The notes: generated by a model from the sequence alone, not told the origin. Shown: positions 35,507 to 45,203, counted from the stretch's first letter. The stretch: DNA of 64,000 nucleotides from Desulfatirhabdium sp040755275 (GCA_040755275.1 JBFMBE010000002.1:1-64000), one strand, 5' to 3'. Made by a program: numbers and translations.

Positions 35507-36031
35507 TCAAAAGAAATGGCTTGAAGCTGGCCCGGCCGATCCAGCGATCTCCGACTGCATCAAACAGTTTCCGCATCCCTCGCCATGGCAGGCCGTCATG
35601 ATGGAGGGTGCGATTCCGGTTTTGACCATTCGTCTCATCGGGCCGAGGGCTTCCACCGTCTGGCAGACGTAGCGGGCTGTGTCCGCAAATTTGGTGGATT
35701 CGGCGGATGAAATCCAGGAAAAATGCAGTCTTCCCGGTTCGATGCCCGTATGCTCCAGCAGGTTTTTCAGCAAGGCGAACTTGCGGCGGGCGTAGAAATT
35801 CCCTTCGATGTAGTGACAATCCCCGGGATGGCATCCCGATATCCATACCCCATCCGCGCCCTGCATGAAGGCGCTCAAGATGAATTTCGGGCTGACCCGT
35901 CCGCTGCAAGGCACACGGATGACCCGGATGTAGGGGGGATACTCCAATCGGCTTACGCCCGCAAGGTCTGCGGCACCATACGTACACCAGTTACACAAGA
36001 ATGCGACGATTTTCGGCTTCCAGTCAGTCAT
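35507..36031 (-). CDS. mvhD: MvhD-type iron-sulfur protein downstream of fdhB
   Basis: A 174-residue MvhD/FlpD-family [2Fe-2S] protein that links an electron donor or acceptor to HdrA. The cluster-region cysteines are visible in FLCNWCTYGAADLAG, RVPCSGRV and GCHPGDCHY. The ATG at 36031 follows GGGAGAA. Compared with the usual length of about 140 residues, it has a C-terminal extension with CHGEGCGNC. The last 20 or so codons lie in sequence resembling the intergenic repeats, so its stop may be acquired. It is last in the hdr-met-fdh run. Confidence 0.88.
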   Translation of the reverse strand: MTDWKPKIVAFLCNWCTYGAADLAGVSRLEYPPYIRVIRVPCSGRVSPKFILSAFMQGADGVWISGCHPGDCHYIEGNFYARRKFALLKNLLEHTGIEPGRLHFSWISSAESTKFADTARYVCQTVEALGPMRRMVKTGIAPSIMTACHGEGCGNCLMQSEIAGSAGPASSHFF

Positions 36032-36191
36032 GCATTTCTCCCGGTTGGTTTCGAACGTCTTTGGTTGGTCATTGGCTTGTAACGAGGCACTGTGTGTCGT
36101 GCCCCAGGACTTCTGCAACATCCTCAGTTCCTATGGATGGATGGCAGGGGATGCGCAATATCAATTCCTATTGATGCACCCCCTGGATATG

Positions 36192-36917
36192 TCAACTGTT
36201 CAGAATTCCCTCGATGACCGAGGTGAACGGACGGGTCATTTTCCGAAGGGCCAGATGGCGGGTAAGGTCGATCGGGCCTGAATCCGCGACGGCATGCTCG
36301 AAGCTCAGTTTCGGATCGAAGGGGGTGAGGTAAATGACACGAACGTCGTCCGGATCCACCAGAACGGCTTTCGGGAATTTCTTGCGTACTTCGGCAATCC
36401 GCTGATCGGCCAGCTTGCGGACCTTGTCTCGATCGCCGAAGGTCATAGCGCCGGTAGGACAGCTCTGCACACAGGCGGGCAGCAACCCGTTGTGAACCCG
36501 GTCGTTACACATGTCGCATTTGGCGAGCGTTCCGTCTTCCGATTTTCGAGGAATGTGGTACGGGCAGGACGCGATGATGTCATCGGCCTTCAGGAACCGG
36601 GTTTCTGCCGAATAGAGTACGGCGCCGGTTGCCGGGTCCGTATAGATGGCTCCGGGCTCGCCTGCCGTGTCCTGACAGGGGGGTGATATACAATGGCGGC
36701 ACTGTTCCGGAAAAAAGAGCCAGTACAATCGGTTGTCCACCACCGTTTCCCGCATGCGGACGAGTTTGTAGGTATTGAAGGAAAGATCGGCCGGGTTTTC
36801 GTACGTGCCGCGATTCTTCGTGATTTCGGCCGGAAGATCGTGCCACTGTTTGCAGGCCACCTGGCAGCCCCTGCAAGCCGTGCATAGGGTCGTATCGATC
36901 AAGAATGCTTTGTCCAT
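36192..36917 (-). CDS. fdhB: Formate dehydrogenase iron-sulfur beta subunit (periplasmic type)
   Basis: A 241-residue ferredoxin-like subunit. Twelve cysteines fall in the FdhB/HybA pattern (CTACRGCQVAC, CRHCISPPC, CPYHIP, CDMC, CVQSC), enough for three [4Fe-4S] clusters rather than the four of membrane-bound FdnH; the segment that normally supplies the remaining motif reads FLKADDIIASC. It lacks its own signal peptide and the C-terminal membrane helix of FdnH. This matches soluble periplasmic FdhAB of Desulfovibrio, exported together with a Tat-signalled alpha subunit. It starts 14 bases after fdhA behind GGGAGG. Confidence 0.93.
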   Translation of the reverse strand: MDKAFLIDTTLCTACRGCQVACKQWHDLPAEITKNRGTYENPADLSFNTYKLVRMRETVVDNRLYWLFFPEQCRHCISPPCQDTAGEPGAIYTDPATGAVLYSAETRFLKADDIIASCPYHIPRKSEDGTLAKCDMCNDRVHNGLLPACVQSCPTGAMTFGDRDKVRKLADQRIAEVRKKFPKAVLVDPDDVRVIYLTPFDPKLSFEHAVADSGPIDLTRHLALRKMTRPFTSVIEGILNS

Positions 36918-36931
36918 TCAGACACCTCCCT

Positions 36932-39900
36932 TCATTTCTTCGAAACGTTCGCCATGAACGTCTTGGTTTCCGGAATTCGGGTGTTGGAATCTCCAGCGAA
37001 TGGCGTCAGCACATTGGCGCTTTCCTCGGTTCCAGACGCCGGCCAGCGCCATCCAAAATTGTAGGGAAGTCCGATTGGGTAGACGAGGGTGCCTGCGATT
37101 TTCATCGGCTTGAACCGCTTGGTGACGATAGCTGTGGCTTCCATGGAGCCTCTGGCGGTGCTGACGATGACCCGCTCGCCGTTCTGAATGTGTTTGAGTG
37201 CTGCAAGCTCCTCGCTCATTTCGACGAAAACCTGGGGCTGAAGTTCCAGCAGCCAGGGCTGCGGTCGTGTCATGAGGCCCGTCTGCCAGTGTTCGGACAC
37301 CCGATAGGTCGAGCAGACGTAGGGATATTTGGGATCGCAGGTTGCAGCAAACCGGTCTGCATCTGTCGAGTAAATCGGCATCGTGGGGCTGTGCAGCTGG
37401 TCGCTCAATGGATTCTTTTCAATGGGGCATTCCATGGCTTCGTAGTGCTCGGGGAAGGGGCCGTCGTTCAGCCCTGGGCCAAAAAGCTGGCCAAAGCCAT
37501 GCAAGGTCATGATGAAGGGATGTTTTCCGTTCGGATTGGGTTTGCCGTCGGCATCGGCCAGCGGGGGTGCTGGTCCGTCCGGGACATCTCCGACCCATTT
37601 GCCGTTTTCCCACTTGATCACCCATCGTTTCGCACAGGAGGGCTGTCCCTTCAAATCGACGGATGCACGGTTATAGAGAATCCGGCGGTTGACCGGCCAG
37701 GCCCAGGCAAATTCCGGGTAGAGCCCGATCTGGTTGGCGGCGTCATCCGTCTTGCGACGGGCGGACATGTTTCCGGCATCCGTATAACTGCCGGAATATA
37801 TCCAGCAACCGCATGCCGTGCTGCCGTCGGCCTGAAGCAGGGCGAAGGTAGGCACCTGTTTTCCGGCCTTGTATTCCGTATCACCGATCTTGATGTCTCG
37901 GGTGAAGGTGCCGTTGATGATCTTGGCGACCTTGTGGGAATCGAATTGATGGCCGGTCCTGTAGTCCCATTTGAGGTTCACAATTGGATCCAGAAAGACG
38001 CCACCGTCCTTCTGGTAAATTTCCTTCAGTTTGAGACCGAGCTCCAGAATGATGTCGCCGTCCGGACGGCTGTTGCCGAGCGGTTTGGGTCCTGCATAAC
38101 GCCACTGCATCCAGCGTCCGCTGTTGGTAATGCTGCCTTCCTTTTCCACCGAAACGCAGGCCGGTAGCATGAAGACTTCGGTGCCGATGTTTGTCGGTTT
38201 CATGCCGGGGCCCTTCCAGAAGGAGCCGGTTTCGTTGTCGAAAAGGTTGACGTTGACCATCCAGTCGAGATTGCACAGGGCTTTGCGAACCTTGTTGGCG
38301 TTTGCGCCGCTGCAGGCCGGGTTCATTCCCCAGGCGAACAAGCCCTTGATGGTGCGCTGGTACATTTGATCGAAGAGATCGAGCCAGGAATAGGATTTTC
38401 CGTCGTCCAGCTTGGGCATCCAGGGATACCCGAACTCGTTTTCGGCCGTCGCTGTCTCGCCGAACATGGCCTTGAGATAGCTCACGATGTACTTGGGTTC
38501 GTTCTGCCACCAGTTGAGGCTCAAGGGATCCTTGCTTTGGGGCCGGCGTTTGAGAACGTCTTCCAGTTTTTGAAATTTCGCCGTGGGAACGCCGACATAC
38601 CCGGGCCAGATGTGGAACAGAAGACCGTGGTCCGTCGAGCCCTGAACATTGGATTCACCACGGAGCGCATTGACACCACCGCCTGCGATACCGACATTGC
38701 CCAGCAGCAGCTGAATGATGGCCATCGTCCGAATGATCTGAACGCCGACGGTGTGCTGGGTCCACCCCATGGCGTAGAGAATGGTTCCGGCCTTATCCGG
38801 TTTCCCGGTGGCAGCAAAGGCTTTGTAAACGGCCAGCAAATCCGCTTCGCTCGTACCGGTGACCGAGGAGACGGTCTTCAGGTCATAGCGAGAATAATGC
38901 TTCTTCAGCTGATTGAATACACAAAGCGGATCCTTCAGGCTCATATCCCGTTTGGGCTTGCCGTCTGCATCGAGTTGGAAAGCCCATTTCGACTTGTCGT
39001 ATGAACGGGTTTTCGGGTCGAAGCCTGCAAACAGGCCTTTTTCAAATTTGTATTCCGGATTGAGGATGAAAGCGGCGTTGGTGTAGTGCAGTACATATTC
39101 CGTCTGAAACAGGCTATTTTGAAGAATGTAGTGGATCATGCCACCCAGAAAGGCGATATCGGATCCGGATCGTACCGGAGCGTAGATATCCGCCTTGGAT
39201 GAGGTCCGGGTGAACCGCGGATCGACGCTGACAAGAGTTGCCCCGTTTCGCTGGGCTTCGGTAACCCATTTGAATGAAATGGGGTGGGTCTCTGCGGCGT
39301 TGCTGCCCATGACGAGAATACAGTCGCTGTTCTTCATGTCGATGAAGTGATTGGTCATGGCACCCCGGCCATAGGTTTCGGCCAGGGCCGGAACCGTACT
39401 GCTGTGGCAGAGGCGGGCCTGATGTTCGATATAGACGAGGCCGAGGGCTCGCATCAGGGCCTGGTATATCCAGCATTCCTCGTTGTCGAAGGCGGCGCTT
39501 CCGACAGATGCAATGGCCTCCGTGCGGTTGACGAGCTGACCGGTGGCATTGGTTTTGATAAAGGTGGCGTCCCGGGTTTTCTTCACGCGCTGAGCGATGC
39601 GGTCAATGGCCCAATCCCAGGAGACTTCTTCCCATTTGTCGGAAAACGGCGCCCTGTACATCGGGGTCAACAGCCGGTTTGTGTTTTCGGCGAGTCCTTT
39701 TAAACCGGCCCCTTTCGAACAAAGTGCCCCCCGATTGATGACATGATCCGGATCGCCTTCGATGTTGATGATGCGACCGTCTCCTTTCTTGCTCGTGTGG
39801 ACCAGCGCTCCGCATCCGACCCCGCAGTAACAACAAATCGTCGTGGTTTCTTTGGCATATCGGGTTTTGAGCATTTGGGCATGGCTCTGAACCGGTTTTA

Positions 39901-39982
39901 AATCGAATCCCAACGTTCCGACCGCCATTCCGGCAACCATAGCGCCCGAGATCTTCAGAAAATCTCTTCGATCGACCTTCAT
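36932..39982 (-). CDS. fdhA: Formate dehydrogenase molybdopterin alpha subunit, Tat-exported, cysteine type
   Basis: A 1016-residue DMSO-reductase-family enzyme that interconverts formate and CO2 at a bis-pterin W or Mo site. The N-terminus has a Tat signal (DRRDFLKISGAMVAGMA), then a [4Fe-4S] motif (CCYCGVGC ... CSKG). The metal ligand is cysteine at residue 192 in QARLCHSSTVPAL, encoded by TGC at 39407-39409, where many relatives have selenocysteine; the following His and the GRGAM segment are conserved. The ATG at 39982 follows GGAGG; the longer frame from 40021 is rejected. It is followed by fdhB. Confidence 0.96.
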   Translation of the reverse strand: MKVDRRDFLKISGAMVAGMAVGTLGFDLKPVQSHAQMLKTRYAKETTTICCYCGVGCGALVHTSKKGDGRIINIEGDPDHVINRGALCSKGAGLKGLAENTNRLLTPMYRAPFSDKWEEVSWDWAIDRIAQRVKKTRDATFIKTNATGQLVNRTEAIASVGSAAFDNEECWIYQALMRALGLVYIEHQARLCHSSTVPALAETYGRGAMTNHFIDMKNSDCILVMGSNAAETHPISFKWVTEAQRNGATLVSVDPRFTRTSSKADIYAPVRSGSDIAFLGGMIHYILQNSLFQTEYVLHYTNAAFILNPEYKFEKGLFAGFDPKTRSYDKSKWAFQLDADGKPKRDMSLKDPLCVFNQLKKHYSRYDLKTVSSVTGTSEADLLAVYKAFAATGKPDKAGTILYAMGWTQHTVGVQIIRTMAIIQLLLGNVGIAGGGVNALRGESNVQGSTDHGLLFHIWPGYVGVPTAKFQKLEDVLKRRPQSKDPLSLNWWQNEPKYIVSYLKAMFGETATAENEFGYPWMPKLDDGKSYSWLDLFDQMYQRTIKGLFAWGMNPACSGANANKVRKALCNLDWMVNVNLFDNETGSFWKGPGMKPTNIGTEVFMLPACVSVEKEGSITNSGRWMQWRYAGPKPLGNSRPDGDIILELGLKLKEIYQKDGGVFLDPIVNLKWDYRTGHQFDSHKVAKIINGTFTRDIKIGDTEYKAGKQVPTFALLQADGSTACGCWIYSGSYTDAGNMSARRKTDDAANQIGLYPEFAWAWPVNRRILYNRASVDLKGQPSCAKRWVIKWENGKWVGDVPDGPAPPLADADGKPNPNGKHPFIMTLHGFGQLFGPGLNDGPFPEHYEAMECPIEKNPLSDQLHSPTMPIYSTDADRFAATCDPKYPYVCSTYRVSEHWQTGLMTRPQPWLLELQPQVFVEMSEELAALKHIQNGERVIVSTARGSMEATAIVTKRFKPMKIAGTLVYPIGLPYNFGWRWPASGTEESANVLTPFAGDSNTRIPETKTFMANVSKK

Positions 39983-40055
39983 GGGACAACCTCCTTTTCG
40001 TTCGGGTAAGACTACTCCCAATATACAGTAGGTTGCGTGTTTGCGTTTCCGCTGA

Positions 40056-40991
40056 TCAATTCACCACGGGCCTTGGCAAAAGCCCAGCCCGTTCGGCGAT
40101 CTCCGGAACCCGATGTTCCCATTCGATGGCCATCAGATGAACCCCGGCCACCCCCTTCATCGTCTTGAATTCCTCGATCTGCTCCAGGCAGAACCGGATC
40201 CCCTCTTCGGCCACCTTGGTCTTTTCCACCCCCTTCAGCCGTTTGATGAGCGATTCGGGCACATCCATGCCCGGGACCTGCTTGGCCATGTAGTTGGCCA
40301 TACCGACACTCTTCATCGGTGTGACTCCGGCCAGGATATAGCATTTTTCCGTCAGCCCCATGTCGTTGGCCTGCCGGATGAACTCCCGGAACCGTTCCAT
40401 GTTGTAGATGCACTGGGTCTGAATGAAATCGGCGCCTGCGGCGATTTTCTTGGCGAGGCGGTAGACGCGGAATTCATAAGGTTCCGCGAACGGATTGGAT
40501 GCGGCTCCGATGAAGAGTTTGGGCGGCACGTCGATGGGCTCGCCGTTGAAGAATTTCCCTTCATCCCGCATCGTTTTGGCAAGGGAGATGAGCTGCATCG
40601 AATCGATGTCGTAAACGTTCTTCGCTTGGGGATGGTTGCCGAATTTCTGATGGTCGCCGGAGAGGCACAGCATGTTGCGGACACCCATGGCGTAAACCCC
40701 CAGGATGTCCGACTGCATGGCCAGCCGGTTGCGATCCCGGCAGACCATCTGAAAATTTGGCTCGACCCCTTCCTGTACCATGATGGCCGATGCAGCCCAG
40801 CTCGACAGGCGAACGACCGCCGTCTGATTGTCCGTCACGTTGACGGCGTCTACCACTCCTTTCAGATGAAGGAATTTCTCGCGGAGATGCTCGACATTTG
40901 CACCTTTGGGCGGACCGCATTCTCCGGTGAGGGCAAAGTGACCGGCCTTGAGTACTTTTTCCAGATTGCTTCCCGATTTGAGATCATCCAT
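40056..40991 (-). CDS. metF: Methylenetetrahydrofolate reductase, MetF subunit
   Basis: A 311-residue FAD-dependent TIM-barrel enzyme that interconverts 5,10-methylene-THF and 5-methyl-THF. The family pattern includes TGECGPPKGANVEHL, VNVTDNQTAVVRLS and AGADFIQTQCIY. In acetogens and sulfate reducers this short MetF pairs with MetV and couples to Hdr-like proteins rather than simply using NADH. It overlaps metV by eight bases. Its place beside mvhD and hdrA genes supports a bifurcating or ferredoxin-linked methylene-THF reductase. Confidence 0.95.
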   Translation of the reverse strand: MDDLKSGSNLEKVLKAGHFALTGECGPPKGANVEHLREKFLHLKGVVDAVNVTDNQTAVVRLSSWAASAIMVQEGVEPNFQMVCRDRNRLAMQSDILGVYAMGVRNMLCLSGDHQKFGNHPQAKNVYDIDSMQLISLAKTMRDEGKFFNGEPIDVPPKLFIGAASNPFAEPYEFRVYRLAKKIAAGADFIQTQCIYNMERFREFIRQANDMGLTEKCYILAGVTPMKSVGMANYMAKQVPGMDVPESLIKRLKGVEKTKVAEEGIRFCLEQIEEFKTMKGVAGVHLMAIEWEHRVPEIAERAGLLPRPVVN

Positions 40992-41658
40992 GTTGGATCA
41001 ATTCCTCCCTTCGGCTTCTTCGAAGTCCTCCATCCCGGGCGGTCTGCCAGTTCTTGGCGGGGAACACCTGAAGCAGATCGTTCAAGCGGCCCAGCTCCAT
41101 TTTCTTACGAACGATCTTGTCCCAGATGCAATCGACATTCTTGGCGATTTCGCACTTGCCGTGATCCGATCCCCCGCAGGGACCGTTCATGAGACTCTTG
41201 GAGCAGCGGGCGATCGGGCACAGTCCGTCGAAATGATGGATGATGCATGTGCCGCAGCCGGCACAGCGCTCTTCCCAGATGCCGTGGGCGACGGCTCCTC
41301 CAAAGAAGGTCGTGTTGACTGCCGGATAGAATCGCTGGTCTGGATAGGCTTCCGACAGAAACTGGGGCCCAACGCCGCAGGCCATGGAGATGACGGCGTC
41401 ATAGTCGTTGACGCGGTCCTGAATCATGGCGATGTATTCCGGGTCGCACTGGCGCTCGAGCAGGGTCTCATCTACGTGCAGAGGACGGCCTTCCTTCTTG
41501 CGGGCGATTTTCAGGGTGGCGGCCAAAATCTGAACTTCCTTGAGACCGCCGACATTGCAGACGGTCACACAGCCCTTGCATCCCACCACGAGGATGTTCG
41601 AGCAGTCCTTCACCATATCCAGAATTTCATGAATGGATTTACGGTCGGCGACGATCAT
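40984..41658 (-). CDS. metV: MetV, zinc/iron-sulfur partner of methylene-THF reductase
   Basis: A 224-residue protein of the methylene-tetrahydrofolate reductase C-terminal family. Cysteine-rich motifs include VGCKGCVTVCNVGG near residue 25 and CAGCGTCIIHHFDGLCPIARC near residue 135, followed by MNGPCGG. MetV mediates electron flow to MetF. The ATG at 41658 follows GGAAGGAA and overlaps the upstream mvhD stop (ATGA); the open frame upstream of it is not coding. Overlap on both sides (mvhD and metF) shows tight coupling. Confidence 0.94.
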   Translation of the reverse strand: MIVADRKSIHEILDMVKDCSNILVVGCKGCVTVCNVGGLKEVQILAATLKIARKKEGRPLHVDETLLERQCDPEYIAMIQDRVNDYDAVISMACGVGPQFLSEAYPDQRFYPAVNTTFFGGAVAHGIWEERCAGCGTCIIHHFDGLCPIARCSKSLMNGPCGGSDHGKCEIAKNVDCIWDKIVRKKMELGRLNDLLQVFPAKNWQTARDGGLRRSRREELIQHG

Positions 41659-42104
41659 GGCATTCCTTCCTGGGTTGGGCATGTTTGCGAAGACGAAGCG
41701 AGCGGGGTGGGGCCGAGTTTTCGGATGCGTTCGGTCATTTGGATGGCGATTTCGGCGAATCGTGGGCCCATGGCCGAGCTCAGATTGAACATGTCGATCC
41801 GGTCGGGTTCGATGCCGATTTCTTCGAGGGTCTTCTGGACATAGGCCACCCGCTTCTTTGCCTTGAGATTCCCCGATACGAAGTGACAGTCCCCTTCCAT
41901 GCATCCGGCGACGTAGACCCCGTCGGCTCCGTCCTCGAAGGCTTTCAGCAGATGGATGATGTCCACTCTACCTGTACAGGGAACCTGGGTGATCTTGACG
42001 TTGCTCGGGTAGTTCAGGCGCATGGAGCCGGCCAAATCCGCCGCAGCATAGGCGCAGTATTTACAGCAGAATGCGATCAGTGTCGGTTCGAACGGTTCGG
42101 TCAT
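41655..42104 (-). CDS. mvhD: MvhD-type iron-sulfur protein next to MetV
   Basis: A 149-residue MvhD/FlpD-family protein of normal length. Cluster-region cysteines appear in FCCKYCAYAAADLAG, QVPCTGRV and GCMEGDCHF. It would pass electrons between HdrA and the partner enzyme. It overlaps metV by four bases and starts 18 bases after the hdrA stop at 42123, so its natural partner here is MetFV on one side and HdrA on the other. Confidence 0.93.
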   Translation of the reverse strand: MTEPFEPTLIAFCCKYCAYAAADLAGSMRLNYPSNVKITQVPCTGRVDIIHLLKAFEDGADGVYVAGCMEGDCHFVSGNLKAKKRVAYVQKTLEEIGIEPDRIDMFNLSSAMGPRFAEIAIQMTERIRKLGPTPLASSSQTCPTQEGMP

Positions 42105-42122
42105 TGGGCTCTTCTCCCTGGT

Positions 42123-45100
42123 TTAAGCGGCGCAAAAGAGGGCATGGGTCTTGGCGTTGATCTGTTCGTCCGTAAAATGCTTGAGGGTAATGGCCTTACC
42201 CGGACATTCGGAGGCGCACACCCCGCAACCATGGCATTCGACAGCCTCGATCACGGCATGACCTTTTTCCGGGTCGATCCGGGGTACACCATATGGGCAG
42301 GTACGTACACAGGTCAGGCATACCGCGCAGCGCTCGCCCTGAACCGCTGCCACAACGCTTCCCACCAGGATGCCTTGTTTCGATACGATGTTCATGGTTC
42401 GGGAAACGGCTGCCTTGGCCTGGGCGATGCTTTCATCGATCGTCTTGGGATAATGGGCGAGCCCGGCCAGAAAGAGGCCTTCGGAGGCAAAATCCACGGG
42501 CCGTAGCTTGGCATGTGCCTCCACCAGAAATCCATCGGCATTGGTCGGAACCTTGAACGCCTCGAAGAGTTTCTTGTTTTCATTGGCGATGATGGCTGCA
42601 GCCAATACCACGAGATCCGTCCGGATTTGGATCGGCCGGCCCAGAATGTGATCCGTCACGGTGACGGCAAGCGGAGAGAAGCCGCCTATCTGGGCATCTG
42701 CATCGAGGGTTTCAACGACCGGTGGCTTTTCCGGATCCCAGCGGATGAACTGGATGCCCGCTTCACGGGCTTTCTGGTAGAGCGATTCCCGAAAACCGTA
42801 GGATCGAATATCCCGATAGAGGATGAAGATGCGCATCTCTGGCTGGATGGCCTTGAGCCAGAGAGCGCTTTTCAGGGCATGGGCGCAGCAGACCCGGCTG
42901 CAGTAAGGACGTTCGGACGTTCGGGAACCGACGCACTGGATGAACACCGCACTTTTCGCTTCGAGAAGCCTGGGGTCCCGATCCTTGGCCGCCTGGTCGA
43001 AATCGAGGTGGGTGAGAACATTCGGGTGCTTTCCATAAAGATATTCGGTTGGCTTGTATTCGTGGCCGCCCGTTGCCAGAATGGCTGCACCGTGCTGGAG
43101 GATCTTCTGAACGGCGGGTGCATCGCCGCTTTGGGTGACGATGGTCGTCGTGAAATTGCCGATGGTTCCGGTGACATGGGTGACCTCGGTTTCGAGGAAG
43201 ACTTGGACGCGTTCGTTGTCCTCGACGTTCTGGATGAGCCGCTTCAGATAGGCTTCCACGTTTTCACCCTGCCAAGTCGACTTGAGCTGATGGGCCATAC
43301 CGCCCAACTGATTGCTGCGCTCGATGAGGTAGGCTTGATAGCCCTGGTTTGCCACGCCAAGGGCGGCTTCCATTCCAGCCACCCCGCCGCCGACGATCAG
43401 AACCGATGGCGTCACGCTCAGGATGACCTGCGGCAGTGGCTCGACGTAGGCCGCCTTCGCGACGGCCATGCGGACAAGGTCCTTGGCCTTGGCCGTGGCT
43501 TTTTGCGGAGTCGCCATGTGCACCCAGGTGTTCTGGTCCCGGATGTTGGCCATCTCGAAGAGGTATTTGTTCAACCCCGCTTCCCGGATGGTCTCCTGAA
43601 AGAGCGGTTCATGGGTTCGGGGGGAACAGGAGGCCACGACAACCCGGTTGATGCCCTTTTCGATCAGAACCTGTTTGATCTTTTCCTGGGTGTCCTGGGA
43701 GCAGGTGAAGAGGTTGTCCTCGACGTGAACGACATGGGGCAAGGTTCTGGCGTATTCCCGGACTTCCGGTACGTTGGCCACGCCGCCGATGTTGATCCCG
43801 CAATTGCAGACGAAGACCCCGATCCGGGGCGGTTCCGAAGAGAAATCCTTTTCGGGCGGCAGGTCTTTGACCTTGGTTTTCGTCCATCGGGCTTCGGAGA
43901 GATCGTGGGTGGCCTCTGCGGCGGCAGCCGATGCCTCCATGACGGACTGGGGAATGTCTTTTGGGGCCTGGAACGAGCCGCACACGTAAATGCCCGGTCT
44001 GCTGGTCGAAACGGGGGAAGTGTCGGAGGTCTTGATGAACCGGTATTCGTTCAGATCGAGGCCGAGACGTTCGGCCAAGTCCACGGCAGTCGCGGAAGGG
44101 GAGAGCCCGACCGAGAGCACGACGAGATCGAAGGTCTCTTCCTGGATATCGCCCGATTCGAGGACATATCGGATTTTGAGATCACCGTTATCCATCGGTT
44201 CGATGGTGTGTACGCGGGAGCGAATGAAGCGGACGTTCTTTTCGTCTTTGGCCCGCATGAAATATTTGTCGAAGTCCTTCCCGTAGGTGCGCATGTCCAT
44301 GTAAAAGATGGCTGTGTCGAGCGGACTCGAGGCATGTTCCTTGGCGATGATGCTCTGCTTGATTGCGTACATGCAGCACACCGAAGAGCAATAGCCCCGC
44401 TCGGCCCGGTTGATGTCCCGGGAGCCCACACATTGCATCCAGGCGATTTTTTCGGGAATTTTCCGGTCGTAGGGCCGCATCAAGTGGCCCTTGTATGGTC
44501 CCGATGCACTCAGAATCCGCTCGAACTCGAGGCTGGTGACGATGTTCGGGTGTTTGCCGTAGGCCAGGCTTTCGAGCCGTTTCGGATCGACCGTCGCACT
44601 TCCCATGGCGAGTACCACGGCCCCGACCTCGAGGGTGGTCTTCCGGGGCTCTTCGTCGTATTGAATGGCCTCGGCCAGACAGACTTTCTCGCAGAGCCCG
44701 CATCCGATGCATACGGAGCGGTCGATGGCATAGGCGAGCGGGACGGCCTGGGGATAGCGGATGTAGGTGGCTTTCCTTAGATCGAGGCCGCAGTCGAATT
44801 CGTTGATGGCCGTCACCGGGCAGACCATGCGACACTGGCCGCAAGCCGTGCACTTGTCGATGTCGATGTATCGCGGGTCGTTTCGAAGCGTGACCTGAAA
44901 GGCGCCGACATTGCCTTCGACGGTTTCGACCTCGCTGTTCGAGATGATCTCGATGTTGAGGTGCCGCCCGACTTCGACCAGAAACGGGGAGATGACGCAC
45001 ATCGCGCAGTCGTTCGTCGGAAAGGTCTTGTCGAGCTGGGCCATCAGGCCGCCGACGGTTGTGGAATTGTCCACGAGATAGACGTAGTAGCCGGCGTTGG

Positions 45101-45182
45101 CCATGTCGAGGGAGGCCTGGATACCGGCCACACCGGCGCCGACGACCATGACACTGCCGACGGGTGGTTGCTGTTGGGTCAT
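42123..45182 (-). CDS. hdrA: Double-length HdrA-like flavoprotein (copy 1, MetFV side)
   Basis: A 1019-residue fused HdrA. The first half has a Rossmann FAD loop (GSVMVVGAGVAGIQASL), the HdrA cysteine motif NDCAMCVISP, and two ferredoxin motifs (CTACGQCRMVCP, CIGCGLCEKVC). From about residue 455 a second unit begins with GVFVCNCGINIGG. It has its own Rossmann loop (VLIVGGGVAGMEAA) but no NDCxxC motif, and ends with CAVCLTCVRTCP and CHGCGVCASECP. HdrA is the bifurcating flavin subunit of Hdr complexes. The ATG at 45182 is used because AAAGGA lies seven bases upstream; another ATG at 45188 is too close to it. Copies 2 and 3 differ from this one in their ferredoxin region. Confidence 0.95.
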   Translation of the reverse strand: MTQQQPPVGSVMVVGAGVAGIQASLDMANAGYYVYLVDNSTTVGGLMAQLDKTFPTNDCAMCVISPFLVEVGRHLNIEIISNSEVETVEGNVGAFQVTLRNDPRYIDIDKCTACGQCRMVCPVTAINEFDCGLDLRKATYIRYPQAVPLAYAIDRSVCIGCGLCEKVCLAEAIQYDEEPRKTTLEVGAVVLAMGSATVDPKRLESLAYGKHPNIVTSLEFERILSASGPYKGHLMRPYDRKIPEKIAWMQCVGSRDINRAERGYCSSVCCMYAIKQSIIAKEHASSPLDTAIFYMDMRTYGKDFDKYFMRAKDEKNVRFIRSRVHTIEPMDNGDLKIRYVLESGDIQEETFDLVVLSVGLSPSATAVDLAERLGLDLNEYRFIKTSDTSPVSTSRPGIYVCGSFQAPKDIPQSVMEASAAAAEATHDLSEARWTKTKVKDLPPEKDFSSEPPRIGVFVCNCGINIGGVANVPEVREYARTLPHVVHVEDNLFTCSQDTQEKIKQVLIEKGINRVVVASCSPRTHEPLFQETIREAGLNKYLFEMANIRDQNTWVHMATPQKATAKAKDLVRMAVAKAAYVEPLPQVILSVTPSVLIVGGGVAGMEAALGVANQGYQAYLIERSNQLGGMAHQLKSTWQGENVEAYLKRLIQNVEDNERVQVFLETEVTHVTGTIGNFTTTIVTQSGDAPAVQKILQHGAAILATGGHEYKPTEYLYGKHPNVLTHLDFDQAAKDRDPRLLEAKSAVFIQCVGSRTSERPYCSRVCCAHALKSALWLKAIQPEMRIFILYRDIRSYGFRESLYQKAREAGIQFIRWDPEKPPVVETLDADAQIGGFSPLAVTVTDHILGRPIQIRTDLVVLAAAIIANENKKLFEAFKVPTNADGFLVEAHAKLRPVDFASEGLFLAGLAHYPKTIDESIAQAKAAVSRTMNIVSKQGILVGSVVAAVQGERCAVCLTCVRTCPYGVPRIDPEKGHAVIEAVECHGCGVCASECPGKAITLKHFTDEQINAKTHALFCAA

Positions 45183-45203
45183 ATGCATTCCTTTCTCATG
45201 GCT

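Noticed and set aside
39407..39409. Possible selenocysteine codon in the formate dehydrogenase
   Set aside because: The codon is TGC (Cys), not TGA, and no SECIS-like need arises.
42513..44780. A 755-codon plus-strand open frame antisense to hdrA copy 1
   Set aside because: Same mirror effect from GC-rich codon use; no domain and no ribosome site.
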